From Eulemur rufifrons (lineage: Eukaryota; Chordata; Mammalia; Primates; Lemuridae): a stretch of 64,000 nt of DNA. The first letter of the stretch is position 1, and each line of letters begins with the position of its first letter. Position numbers and translations under genes: made by a program. This document shows, in pieces, positions 33,872 through 47,360 of this stretch. The notes beneath the pieces are model-generated. The model worked only from the letters and a program-made list of their open reading frames with translations. It searched no databases and was not told where the DNA came from. Location of the stretch: the NCBI RefSeq assembly GCF_041146395.1, contig NC_090997.1, positions 35,505,501 through 35,569,500 on the forward strand, in the 5' to 3' direction.

Positions 33872-36029
33872 TATCTCATATGTGTCATTTCTACAATTAT
33901 TTGATTTGTCAATGACATTAAAGAAAATATGACAGTGTCTCAATCAATGAATATTAGAGATTAAGAAAGAATAGGATTTAAAGCAAAGGTTGATATGGAA
34001 AGTACAAGAGAAATGGGATATACACAATAACATTTCTATTCTGCCTTACTATGCTTGTACTTGCAGACAAAAAACATACGTGTGCGTGTAACACATACAA
34101 ATATACTGACCGAAAAATTATATAAAAGCATCATTGAAGGGAATCAGATGATTTAAGAAAAATAAAATGTCTAGATAATTTTTAAATCAATTTTGTGGGA
34201 GAAAGAAAATAAACCAGTTCCTTTTCTTACATGAAATATTTTATACATTTATTATAAAAATCATTAATTAAATATCTTTTAATGCTGAGTTAGTACGGTA
34301 TGATGGATAACTCTCTATAGTTATCAGTAATTCAAATCTAAAATGGAAGAGATAAACATTTATTTTGACTCTAAATATAATCATCAGCAGAACATAATAT
34401 TGTTCCTTATTTTTTCCCTCCATTTCCTTATACTTTGAGGAACTCAGAACGTTAGGACGGAAGAAGATACTAGGGAACCAAAACTGAGGTCAAAGAGAGT
34501 CTCTTTAAGATTGGGCTAAGAAAAGCAAGTCGTGGCCCTTTGGGGGTTAGTCTTCTAGGTTTTCTCATGTCTTTAATAAGAGCAAGAAAAACATAATTTA
34601 TCAGTTATGATTCTGTCTCTCTGTCACAGTGTCTCTAAGCCTCCACTATGCCCAGTCCTGCCAGCCTCTGCAAAAACGGGCCTTACGGTCCAGATACAGA
34701 CACTGACTGCTTCCATCTGGATTTTGCCTCTCTGCCCTGTCAGGTTGCCATTTGAGAGATACTATTCACCTGGCTTTTGGTTTCCACATTGCTCCTAGAA
34801 TCGTCTCTGAATCAGGATTGTCTCCATGCCCTGTGGTCCCAGGCCAGGTTTGGCTGACAGGCCTAGAGAGAGCTTCCAGCTAATCAGCGAGGGAAAGGCA
34901 GTCATAGCTAAACCCTAAGGTGATGAAAACAGAAATTTTTAAACTAAGCAATCGTTGTTATTTGGGAAAACAGTAGCATTTAGCCCAATTCTTCCTTCTG
35001 ATCATTGTGGGCTAAATTAGGTAGGATTAGTAAAATGGAGAAAGTGAAATCTGAGCTAGAACCTTAAGGAAAGTAGGATGAAGTCAAGCATAAAAGAAGG
35101 ATAATACATGTCAGATGGAGGTAAATAAATCAGCTAAGACACAGCATGAGCAAAACATATCCAACAGGCAATCTTGGGAGAGCAGCCGCTTTAGAAGTTG
35201 CAAAAGTAGACTTGACCGATACCAGGCATTTTGAATGCTGATTTTTTAATCCTCTTGTAAATTGTTTTTTGCCTTTTCCAAATGATTGTATTAAGACCAC
35301 CTGTATCATACTAACTATATAAACCTATTATATAAGAATCTCTGAAGATGAAGCCAGGGAATCTGGCTTTGTATCAACTTTACCAGTTTACTATTGTTTG
35401 AGAACAAATACTATAGGCTCATCACTTTTAAACATTTTTCTTAGCAGTCAACCATCATATGTTGAAACATAGCATATAAAACAGATAAAAGCCCTATTTT
35501 CATGGTGTGTGTATGTGCGTCTGTGTGTAGAGGGGTATCTTGGAACCCCTAAAGCTTCTAAATACTTAAAAAAAAAAGCACTGTAGCTAATGGGGAAATC
35601 ACCAAGGATTATTATGATGATCGTGAGATTTTTAGAAGATTAACCAATCATTAGAGTGTGAAATGGATTTAGAAAGGAAGAGACACAAGATGTAAAAAGA
35701 CCAACTGGAGGCTAGGGTAATAGATATTAATATGTCACATTAAAATCAAATGTGCAATAAATGTGAAGTGACTTAAATTTTTTGTCTGAACTAAATCTGA
35801 CTTTGAGGGCCCCAGAATATCTATCCAGTAGTAAATTCAATCTCAATCATAATTGGACATCTCTTTCCAAACCTATTTCATGTAGGTAGGAAAGTTCTGG
35901 AATTTAAAGCAGAGTGATAATTACAGGAAAACCTCTTTGTTTTTGGTCTAGCCATATCACTGCCAATTAGCTCACTGGATGAGTCCAGTCCACATGGTGC
36001 CTTAAAGTCCAATGGCTCTGGATGTCAGT
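33872..36029. other. Unclassified sequence
   Basis: No gene. The segment 34600-34920 is distinctly less AT-rich, with a 63-codon frame (34607-34798) of no known similarity. The rest is AT-rich. Confidence 0.4.
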
Positions 36030-38205
36030 AAAAAGGCTGAATAAGGACTTCTGAAAATTCTGTCTTCCACAAAAGCAATGAGAAAACTGGCAAAAATTGT
36101 CAGAATTGACTTTTTCAGAACTCTGAAAATTAACCAAAAGCTTACATCAATTCAGGGAACATTTGTGAAAAAAAGAAATAGGGAAAAAAGAAAGATAAAG
36201 AAAAGGAGCAAGAGAGAGAAGGCTCTATCTCAGTAAAAACAGTGAGATTTTTGACACTTTAGCTTTCCAAAGTCCTATTTCTACTCTCTAGCTTCACAGT
36301 AGCCTTGAAAAACAACCACATTCACAGTGAACCCTAGCAGCCTGAAAGCCACCATAAGAGGGAGGCCAAAGCTCTTTCAAAACCTCATTGCCAAGGAATT
36401 GTTATTATTTTACTTATCTAGTGTTTCAGTGGAAAAAGACTTTACTTGCAAGACTGTCTTTGACCTGACTCATATTTCTCCTACTGTTAAAAGCTTTCCC
36501 CTTCTCACTCCCTGCCCAAAAGGCTTTTCCTGTGGGAGTGTTATCAAAATCAAATACAAGCAACTACCAACTTTGTGGCTACCTTTTTGGATAAGCATTG
36601 GGGAAAGCATTACACTAACCAAACTATTGTTTAAAAATCTGAGGAGTGAGATGGCCATAGGAAGGATCTTAAAAGCTTTGACATATACCTGGGAATTTAG
36701 AACAGGCTGCATACATGCATAGGGTTGTGCACATGACCAGTGCTTACATGCTTTCTTAGGAAATACCTGAGAATGCTACAAGCTCTCGCTTACAACCAAC
36801 TTCAAGATTCTGTGCAATCAGGAAGTGAAGACTAAGGCAGAGTTTTCAACTACCTGACTAAGTATTGAAAGTGTGCCCAAAATGCATACAAATCCCCATT
36901 TCAATGATGGAAGACTTACTGGTTCAAGGTATTTAAAGTCAAAAGACATAAGACATATAAAAAGCAAATGGCAAAAGGCAGATATGAATACAATCTTTCT
37001 GTAGTTACATTAAAAGTAATTGAATTAAACTCTCCAATTAAGAGGCAGGGAATGATGGAATGGTTAAACAAGCATGACCCAAGTATATGATTTATACAAA
37101 AGACACATTTTTGGTTCACATACACAAATAGGTTGAAGGAATAAAGGATAGGAAAAGATATACCATCCAAGCAGTAACTAAGAGAGAACTGGAATGACTA
37201 TATTAATATTAGACAAAATAGACTTTAAGAGAAAATTTTGCTACCAAAGACAAAGAAGGACACTTTATAATAATTAGACAATCAACCAAGAAAATATAGC
37301 AATTATAAACATAAACAAAACTAACAAGAGAGCCCAAAAATAAGTGAAGCAAAACTGACAGAATTAAAGACAAATAGAATGTTCAACAATAATTGGAAAC
37401 ATCTATATGACACTTTAATAATGAACAGAACAACTAGGTAGGCAATCATCAAAGAAACAAAAGACTTGAACACTATATACCAACTAGACAAAACTGAAAT
37501 ATTAATATATAGAACATTTCACCCAATAATAGTAGGATATATATTCTTCTCAAGTGTACATGGAATATTCTGAGTTTAGACCAAATAACAGGCCCTAAAG
37601 CAAGGCTTAATAAATCAAAAAGAATTTAAATCATACAAAGTATGTTCTCTGACCACAATGGAATGAAACTACAAGTTAATAATAGAAAGATGTTTGGGAA
37701 AATCACAACTGTGGAAATTAAACAACACACTACTAAATAAAGACTGGGTAAAATAAGAAATTACAAGATAGATTTTTAAAACAGTTAACATTAAGACACA
37801 ACATACTCAAACTAATGGGAAATAGTTCCAGTAGTGCTTAGAGAAAGATTTACAATTATATACACCTATATTTCAAAAACACAAAAAAATCACAAATCAA
37901 TAATTTTCATGCATAAAAGTTAGAAAAAGACAATCAAATTAAGTCAAAAGCAATCTGAAGGAAGAAAATAATAAATATTGGAGTATAAATAAATGAAATA
38001 GGACATAGAAAAAAATTGAGAAAAGTCAATGAAACTAAACGTTTGTTCTTTGAAAATGTCCATAACATTGGCAAACCTTTAGCTTGACTTACCAAGAAAA
38101 GAGAGAAGATTCAAATTACTAATGAAGAATGAAAATGGGGACATAGCTACTGACCTCACAAGGAAGAAAATAGAAATGAAAGCAAAAGGGTTACATGGTA
38201 ACCCG
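36030..38205 (+). mobile_element. Old L1, 5' half (leader plus ORF2 endonuclease region)
   Basis: An L1 leader ('gagaaaactggcaaaaattg' at 36081, 'caggaagtgaagactaaggc' near 36820) passes into ORF2-type sequence from about 36950. ORF2 landmarks include 'tatacaaaagacacattttt', 'ctctgaccacaatggaatg' and 'gtttgttctttgaaaatgtc'. The endonuclease GDFN site is decayed to GNIY (37397-37420). The L1 match ends near 38205, before the RT core. No ORF1 body is recognisable between leader and ORF2. Confidence 0.7.
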
Positions 38206-38530
38206 GGAATAAAAAAATTGAGCTTGGATTACTCATTTGAGGTTTTGATTGATAAAAGCAACTAGGTAATTGAGGTAAAAGCTTAGGAAGTCAATAGTAA
38301 ACAAAGATTTATGGGAAAGGGGTCTACTTTTCAAATGTCTTATATTTGGAAATGACAAAGGAAAACAAGTAAAATAGTTAAAAATAAATGGAAACTTAAT
38401 TGGTTTATTGAATAGAAAACAGTAGTAGAGCTGGAATCCAGTATCACTGGTTTTAAGAATTCAAACAAGTTCCAAGCACATGCTCTTACTCACACACTCT
38501 TTCTCTCTCTTCCTCTTTTTCTGTGTTAAC
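38206..38530. other. Unclassified spacer between two L1 elements
   Basis: Nothing recognisable apart from a short pyrimidine-rich stretch at 38497-38530. Confidence 0.4.
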
Positions 38531-39611
38531 CTTATTCTTTCCATTTTTCAGAGCTAAAGCAATGCCTGACATCCCAGGGAAATGGTGCCTTGGCCTTCCT
38601 GAGCAGTCACACCCCACTGTGGGTGAGCTGAAAGCACATCTAAGAATATAGTGCTCCGGCTACCCAGAACAGCCATGCTTCTCTGGTGCCTAAATTTTGG
38701 AAGTTCCTGCCTCCTAGGAAATTGTTCTTTGACCATCTAGAGCAGCCATGTACCCCAGGCATGAGCTAAAGCAGTGTATTGCCCCCTGGGGAATCAATGT
38801 CTTGGTTGCGCTGAGAAACTGTGCATACCAGATATGAGCTGGCATAGTACCCTACATCCCAGGCAAATAGAGCAGTGGCAGAGCTAAGACACCCTACTCT
38901 ACAGCCAAACAACTCTAGTACCTTGCTTCCTTGAAGCTTAACTGGCCCCCTTGAGTCCAAGCTGCTGAGACACACCCCTCCTCTGGGAGTGGAATCCTTT
39001 CTGTGTTGTTCTCTGCCCCTCAGGGCCCAAAATGACAGCTGTACTCTGCTATTCTGGGGTCCTTGCTGCTGCTGCATCTGCTCTCACAGAGTCTGGGATA
39101 CTGCTGAATCCCACCATCCCAGAGTCTAGAGTCACTGCTAAATGGTGCATCATTCTCTGGGATCCGAGTTGCCGCTGAACGCTATGGGCTCTGGTTCCCA
39201 AATTGCAGCCCTGCTCCATAAGCTCAAACCTACAGAGCTTCATTTCTTTGCTGGAGCCAGACCAGTCTTGTTCCTTGCCCTATAGGGTTAGAATCATAGC
39301 TACAACCTGGCTCCCTGGGCCTGAGCTGCTAGGGCATGTCTTAGCATCACAGATCTTGGCTCTGTGGACAATCATCCAATGAGGCCACAGAGAGTTAACC
39401 TCAACCCCAAGACCTAGGTGCCACAATAGGTTTGCAAGACATGGGGCAAATTTTTCAGAAAGAATACTATCCCCAGCAAAGCTATCCTTCAAAAATGAGG
39501 GAGAACTAGGTTTTATCAGACAAGTAAAAACTGAAAAATTCATTACTGGCCTTAGAAGAAATTCTCAAGGGGGTCCTACAACTGGAAGTGAAAGCACATA
39601 ACTACTATCAT

Positions 39612-39626
39612 GAAAATACACAAAAG
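39612..39626 (+). repeat. Left target-site duplication of Alu
   Basis: 'gaaaatacacaaaag' is repeated exactly at 39978-39992, on either side of the Alu. Confidence 0.95.
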
Positions 39627-39977
<351 letters not shown>

Positions 39978-39979
<2 letters not shown>

Positions 39980-39992
39980 AAATACACAAAAG
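39978..39992 (+). repeat. Right target-site duplication of Alu
   Basis: Exact copy of 39612-39626 after the A-tail. Confidence 0.95.
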
Positions 39993-41399
39993 ATAAAACT
40001 CACTGCTAGAGGAGATACACAAAAGGGAAAGAGAAAGGATTCAAACCTTACATGAGAGAAAACCACCAAACTGCAATGATAAGCAAAAATAAAAGATACA
40101 CAAAATAACCAAAAAACAACGAAATGACAGAAATAAGTGCTCACCTATCAATAATCACCTTGAATGTTATCAGATTAGATTGGCCAGTTAAAAGATATAG
40201 ATTGGCTAAATAAATAACCAAAAAACAAGACTCAACAGTATGTTGCCTACAAGAAACTCACTTCACCTATAAAGACACACATAGAATGAGAGTGATGGGA
40301 TGGAAAAAACATATTTCACACAAAGAGAAACCAAAAGTGAGCAGAAGTAGCAATAGTTTTATCAGATAAATGAACCTTAAGCCAAAAACTAATAAGACAA
40401 TAAAAAGTCATTATATAATGATATAGGGATCAATTCAATAAGAGGATATAACAATTGTAAAAATATTGATACATGCACCCAGCATCGAGACATACAAAGC
40501 AAATGTTAGATCGAAAGAGAGAGATAGAATCCAATACAACGATAGTTGGGGACTTTAACACCCCACTCTCAGCACTGGACAGATCATCTAGATAGAAAAT
40601 CAACAAAGAAACATTGGATTTAAACTGCATTGTAGATTAAATGAACTAACAGACACTTACAGAACATTATTTCCCACAACTGCAGAACACATATGGAACA
40701 TTCTCCAGAATAGACCACATGTTAGGCTACAAAACAAGTCTCAACAAACTTTTAAAAATTGAAATTATGTTAAGTATCTTTTCTGACCATAGTGGAATAA
40801 AACTAGAAATCAACAAGAACTTTCAAAACTGTCCAAATACATAAAAATTAAAAAACATGTTCCTGCATGATGAATGGGCCAATGAAGATATTAAAAAGAA
40901 ATTAAGTTTTCTTGAAACAAATGTAAATGGAAATACAACATAGCAAAAGCAATATTAAAAGGGAAGTTTATAGGAATATATGCCTATATAAAAAAGTAGA
41001 AAAAATTCAAATAAACAACTTCATGATACATGTTAAGGAACAAGAAAATAAAAAAAAAATCAAAACCAAAATTTGCAGAATGAAAGAAATAGTAAAGATC
41101 AGCGCAGAAATGAACAAACTGAGAATTTAAAAATTAAAACAAATCAATGAAATGAAAAGTTGGTTTTTTTAAGATATAAAATTGATAAACCACTACTTGG
41201 GTTTAGTTAGTTTTTTGTTAGTCACTACTTGGACTAACAAAAAAAAAAAAGAGAAAGAGAGAAGATCCAAATAAAAAAATCAGAAACAAAAAACAACTGA
41301 TACCATAAAAATACAAAAAATAATTAGAGGCTATTATTAACATCTGTTGTGAACAGATTAGAAACCCTAGAGCAAATAGATAAATTACTGGACAGATCC

Positions 41400-42180
41400 A
41401 ACCTACATGAAAATAAGAAACAGAAAATTTGACCAGATCAATTTATGTGTTAACAAGATTGGCTCAATAAGAAAAAGTCTCTTATCAAAGAAAAGCCCAG
41501 GACCTGATGGATTCACAGCTAAATTATTCCAAACATTTAAAGAAAAACTAATACTAATTCTTTTCAACATCTTCCAGAAAAATGAATAGGAAGATATTCT
41601 TCTAGATTCATTCTGTAAGTCCAGCATTACTCTGATACTAAAACCAGACAAGGACACAACAAATAAAGATAACTACAGAATTGAGCAACACATTAAAAAG
41701 ATAATTCACAATGATCAAGTGAAATTTATTCCAGGGATGCATGGATGGTTCAACATATGCAAATTAATAAACATGATACATCAGATCAACAGAATGAAGG
41801 ACAGAAACCATATAATCATCTCAATAGATGCACAAAAAGCATTCGATAAAATTCAACATCCCTTCATGATAAAAACTCTCAACAAAATGAGTATAGAAGA
41901 AATGTACATCAACACAATGAAAGCCATAGATGACAAAACCATAGCTAGTAACATAATGACTGAGGAGAAGCTGAAAGGCTAGAACTAAATAAGAATTACC
42001 ACTCTTACCACTCTTACACAGCATAATACTGAAAGTCCTAACCAGAGAAACCAGGCAAGAGAAGGAAATAAATGGCATCCAAATTGGAAAGGAGAAAGTC
42101 AAATTGTCCTTGTTTGCAGATGGCATGGTCTTTATATAGAGAAAAATATAAAAGCTCAACAACAAATAAAAACCTGTTAG
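41400..42180 (+). pseudogene. L1 ORF2 reverse transcriptase relic
   Basis: An open part at 41719-41982 reads [13 protein letters not shown], then [18 protein letters not shown], which is RT motif A with its catalytic Asp. At 42100-42126 the catalytic loop reads [10 protein letters not shown]: the second Asp of FADD has become Gly. Stops also follow. Both facts mean the RT is dead. The domain made cDNA directly at nicked chromosomal DNA in the active ancestor. Confidence 0.85.
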
Positions 42181-44100
42181 AACTGATTAAAAAAATTCAG
42201 TAAAGTTGTAGAATACAAAATCAATGTATAATAATTAATAGCCTTTATACACCAATAATGAAGTAGCTGAAAAAGGGATCAAGAAAGCAATCCCATTAAC
42301 AATAGCTACAGAAAAAATACCCAGGAAGAAATGTAATTAAAGAGATGAAATATCTCTATAAGTAAAACTATAAAACACTGATGAAAGAAATTGAAGAGGA
42401 CACAAAATAATGGAAAGCTATCCCATGTTCATGCACTGGAAGAATTAATATAGTGAAAATGATGATACTACCCAAACCAATCTACAGATTCACACAAAAG
42501 ACCCCAAATAGCTGAAGTAAACCTGAGCAAAAAGTACAAACCTGGAGGGCGCACACTACTTGACTTCAAAATATGCTACAAAACTATAGTAAACAAAATA
42601 GCACTATATTGGCATAAAAACAGACACATTGACCAATGGAACACGTAGAAATTAATCCACATATTCACAATAAATTAATTTGCACAAAGGCACCAAGGAA
42701 CATTCATTGGGGAATGGAAAATCTCTTCAATAAATAGTGCTGGAAAAACTGAATATCCACATGCAGAAGAATGAAAGTAGACCTCTATCACTCACTATAC
42801 ACAAAAATCAACTAAAAATGGATTAAATAGTTAAATATAAGACCTAAACCTATAAAACTGCTAGAAGAAAGCTTTGGGGAAACACTTCAACACATTGGTC
42901 TTTGAAAAGATTTTATGGATAAGACTTCAAAAGCCCAGGCAACAAAAGCAAAATTGGACAATTGGGACAATATTAAACTCAAAAATTTGTGCACAGCAAA
43001 GGAAACAGTCAATAGAATGAAGAAAGAACCTATAGAATAGAAGAAAATATTTGCAAGCTATTCATCTGACAGGAATCAATATCCAAAATATAAAAGGAAG
43101 TCAAATAACTCAATAGCAAATAATAGCAATATAATAAAAATGGACAAATAAGCTAAATAGACATCTTTCAAAAGAATATATACAAATGTCCAACAAGTAC
43201 ATGAAAAAATGCTCATCATCACTAATCATCATGGAAATACAATTCAAAACTTCAATGAGATATTGCCCCAATTAGAATAACTATTATCAAAAAGAAAAAA
43301 GTAACAAGTGTTGGTAAGGATCTTGAGAAAAGGGAAATCTCATACACTGTTGGTGAGAATGTACATTAGTACACCCATTATGAAAAACTGGACGTTCATC
43401 AAAAAACTAAAAATAGAACTACCATATGATCCAGCAATCCCACTACTATGCATTTATCTACAGAAAAGGAAATCAGTGTGTCAAAAAGATGTCTTCAGTT
43501 CCATGTTTACTGCAGCACTATTCACAATAGCCAATATATGAAATCAACCTAAGTGTCCCTCAACCGATGAACAAAGAAAATGTGATGTATATACACAATG
43601 AAAAACTAGTCAGCTATAAAAATTAATGAAATCTTGTCATTTGTGGCAATCCAGATGAGCTTGGAGGACATTATATTAAGTACAATACACCAGGCACAGA
43701 AAAATAAACACTACATATTTGCACTCATATTTGTAAGCTAAACAAGTTGATGTCATAAAAGTAGAGAGTAGCACTGTGGTTATTAGAGGCTGGGAAGGGA
43801 GAGGGTGTGTAATGAGAGGTTGGTTGATGCAAAATTAAAGCTAGATAGGAGGAATAATTTGTGGTATTCTACGGTGTTGCAAGGTGACTATAATTAACAA
43901 TTTATTTTATATTTTCAATTAGCTGGTAGAACATATTTGGAATGTTTCCAACAGAAAGAAATGATAAATGGGGTATGGTTATACTAATTACCCTGATTTG
44001 ATCATTATTAATTGTATACATGTATCAAAATATCATATTATACCCCATAAATATGTACAATTATTATTTTCAATTAAAAATAATAATAAAAGCAAAAAAA

Positions 44101-45829
44101 TAAAAAGACAAAAGATTATGCCACATCCTGGGGGGAAATCAATCCCAAACAGACAAGATTACAGTATATTCTAGGAAAAGTATTGAACCAAAAATGAAAA
44201 TACCTTGAGATTTCAGAGAGAAAGACCAAGTCACTTATAATGAAAAAAAATTGATTGATTTCACACTTTTCCAGATCATTGTGTTTTCTTCTAGAATATG
44301 ATGGAGCAATACAAGTAAGATTTCAAGAAAATAAAATGCTGTTAATCATGAATTTTTTATCCAGTCAAATTTACCTTTTTGTATAAATAGACAAATCATG
44401 AGGAATACAAAATAACATAGGAAATATTGTTGCCACGATGACTTCCTAAATAATCTACTAAAGAATAAGCTTCAAAATACCAAAATGACCAGAAATTCAT
44501 TGGCATAAGCATTGGTTATAGCCACAGAATTTATATTTATCTGTAGAAGTAAGACTAAATGATTATTTTAAAGGAGAAAATACGGTATATGATAGTTACA
44601 GTCTCTGACAACATAGAAACAATACAACAATGGTTTAAGAATTGAAAGTATATATAAAAAGTAGAACAGGCTTACTGATTTGAAGTATATTGATTAAATT
44701 TAGATTGCTGGGGATGAAGATTGGGAAGTAGAAAATAGTGCTAACTAATTTTTCTTCTAAAAGTGGGAAATAAATTGATAGTCTTCAAAAACAGGATGGG
44801 CATTAAAAGTATTATATAAAAGAATTACTATACAGGTGACCATTAGAACAAAAAAACCAACCCTTTCTATATATGATATAATAAAACAATAAATTGAAAA
44901 CAATTATGTCAAATTATATAGTAGATTAATCTATATCTACATTTATATTAAGAAATACATAATATATATACATATATAATGAAATATAATATTGCAGAAC
45001 TGAAGCCAAACATGTTAGTCACATCAATAAGTGTAAACTGGCAAATGTATCTTTTTAAAAAAGGATGTTCAAATTTTTCAACAAAGTAAAAGCCAGTGCT
45101 ATGCTATATAATAGAGACACACAACAAAGAAGTTCAGAATGATTAAAACCATAGGATGAATAAATATATACCAGCATAGAAATGTAAAGTCAGAAATGTT
45201 AACATCTAAACGGGTAGCAATAAGTCAGAATATTTTTTAAAAGGCAAAGAAGGACACTTTCTAGTGTGAAAAGCTATGTTTTACAAAAAAGAGATAATTA
45301 TTGATATTTATTCACTCAATAATAAAGAAACAACTTTTGTGAAGCAGAAACTACATGAGTTTCCAGGATAGACAGAAACACAACAATAATAATATATTTT
45401 AATAAATCAATCCAAGTGTGATGAAGTTAATAAAACATTAATAAGAATGTAGGAGACCTAAGCAACATAATCAGTAAAGTAAATCTAATCCTTGATAGTA
45501 GAGAATATATCTTCTTTATAAATACATGGCACATTTACTAAAAAAAAAAAAAAAAATTAATGCCACAAGTAAACCCCAACATACTTTAAGAATATAAATT
45601 ATAAAAACAGTATGAAAAAGCAAAATGTCTCTTTTCTGTTTTTTAAAATAACTCACAAGTGAAAACCTTTGTCTAAAAGGAGATATACAGACAAAAATTG
45701 CAAACTTTCTCTGAAAAAAAATAATGAAAACATGATATATTAGAATGTATTGGAATACTGTTAAAAATCATTAAAAGAGATTTTATAGCATTAAATAACC
45801 ATATCTAGTACACTGACTGATACTATATA
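44101..45829. other. Unclassified AT-rich sequence, perhaps old LINE
   Basis: The first 800 bp (for example 'aatttacctttttgtataaa', 'gacaaatcatgaggaataca') has the A-rich strand bias of an old plus-strand LINE, possibly L1/HAL1 ORF1-type, but I cannot place it. The remainder has no recognisable content beyond A-runs (45541-45556). Confidence 0.35.
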
Positions 45830-46165
45830 TGGTTATTTGTGGTTATATACCTATAGATCAGGTCTTTTCTACACTTAATGGTTTTCTTTCTATTTATTCT
45901 ATCAATTACTAAGAGAAAAATATTGAAGTCTCCAACTATAATTCTGAATTTGTCTATTTCTCCTTTCAGATCTATCAATTTCCACCTCCTTTTGAAGCTC
46001 TGCATCTAGGTGCATACACGTTTAAGATTGCTCTGTCTTCTTGAAGAATTGATCCCTTTTTCATTATGAAATGTATTTTCTTTATCCCCAATATTTCTTG
46101 TTCCAAAGTCTACTTTTTCTGAAATTAATATAGTCATTCCAGCTTTCTTTTTGTTAGTGTCTGCA
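45830..46165 (-). mobile_element. L1M fragment, ORF2 endonuclease region
   Basis: The plus strand reads 'gaagtctccaactataattc', 'gtctatttctcctttcagat', 'cttcttgaagaattgatccc', the reverse complement of L1M ORF2 near the endonuclease. The minus-strand frame includes IIVGDFNIF, the GDFN catalytic site. Only a fragment remains. Confidence 0.75.
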
Positions 46166-47360
46166 TACTCTCACATTTACCTAAACCCAGCCTTTATCAA
46201 TTCATGAAAAATTACTAGTTTAATTTTCCTACCAACTTACATGGCATCTGGTGCCATCTCTACAAGGTAAGCAAATATAGGGATCCTCTTTCTCCCTGCA
46301 GGTGTCTGTCTCTCCAGATTACAGGTAAATTTTCGGTCCTACAACTGTAGTTCTCTAAAAAGTGCAAGAAAAATTGTTAATTTTTATTTCTTTTGGGGTG
46401 TTTTTTTTTTTTGTTGTTGTTGTTGTCGTGGGTTGGAAATGATGCTTTCCCACTCTATACATCTTTGAGATAAAGCTGGAAGCCCTGTACTCGATTTTTT
46501 TTATCTCTAAGTTTAGTGAGAGCAGGTATGTGATTTGTATATCTAACAATACATGTTTCTACCTACTCAGGGAAAAAGACATTGGAAGAAGTCGCTAAAA
46601 ATATTATTTTCTTGGGATCACAACCAGGTTGCTGAGAGGCTCATCTGGAAGCTTATCAGGCACTTAGTCTATGTTCTGACTGTTTTAAAAGCAGAAAAAT
46701 CTTTTCTTGATGTTTACTGACACAGTCTCCCTCCTTCCATCTGGAAATATGACTGTCTGTATTATCTGCCCCTCCATGACCTGGGTAGTACATGAATTAC
46801 AACAAGAGAGGTACTTGATCTTTTTATACTTTCCCATCTCTCCCTCCATTTCTCTGTCATCTGCATATTGAAATTCTGGAAACTTTCTCTTTTTCGCTCA
46901 CAGATTATCAGAGATAGTCATAGGATTTGAACCTGTGAGAAGCTCAGAGATAATGTCCAACTCTTCATTTTTGGATGGGAAAAGGAGGTCTAGGAACTCA
47001 AAATGATCCTAGTTTTACAGAAAGGATTGTTATCATATTACCAATGATTCAACTGCCTTCTTTCAAGAGTATAAATAATCAGAGGGCAGACAGCCCACAA
47101 AGTACTAGTTAACATTTACATTTTAAAACATATGGTTAGTGAATGAGCATGGATAGGGAGAAGAGGTATGAGTCATAAGATATCTTAAGACCCTTTCTAG
47201 CTGGTTGACCAGATAATTACTAACATCATGATTTCATAAATCTCACTCCAATTTGTCATAACTTTTCCTCCACTCTAAAAATATCCCCTTATATTTAAAT
47301 TTCCTTTCTATTCACAGATATATAGTTTATAAGAAAACACCATCGATGGTCATGTGCATC
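46166..47360. other. Unclassified sequence
   Basis: No gene. A T-run with TTG triplets lies at about 46397-46426. The rest carries no family I can name. Confidence 0.4.

Noticed and set aside
36327..36722. 131-codon plus-strand frame
   Set aside because: It lies in the leader of an old L1 and corresponds to no L1 protein or other family I recognise.
38160..38215. Small inverted repeat 'gggttac'/'gtaaccc' as a terminator or regulatory hairpin
   Set aside because: A 7-bp stem at the edge of a decayed L1 is expected by chance, and such terminators are not a mammalian feature.
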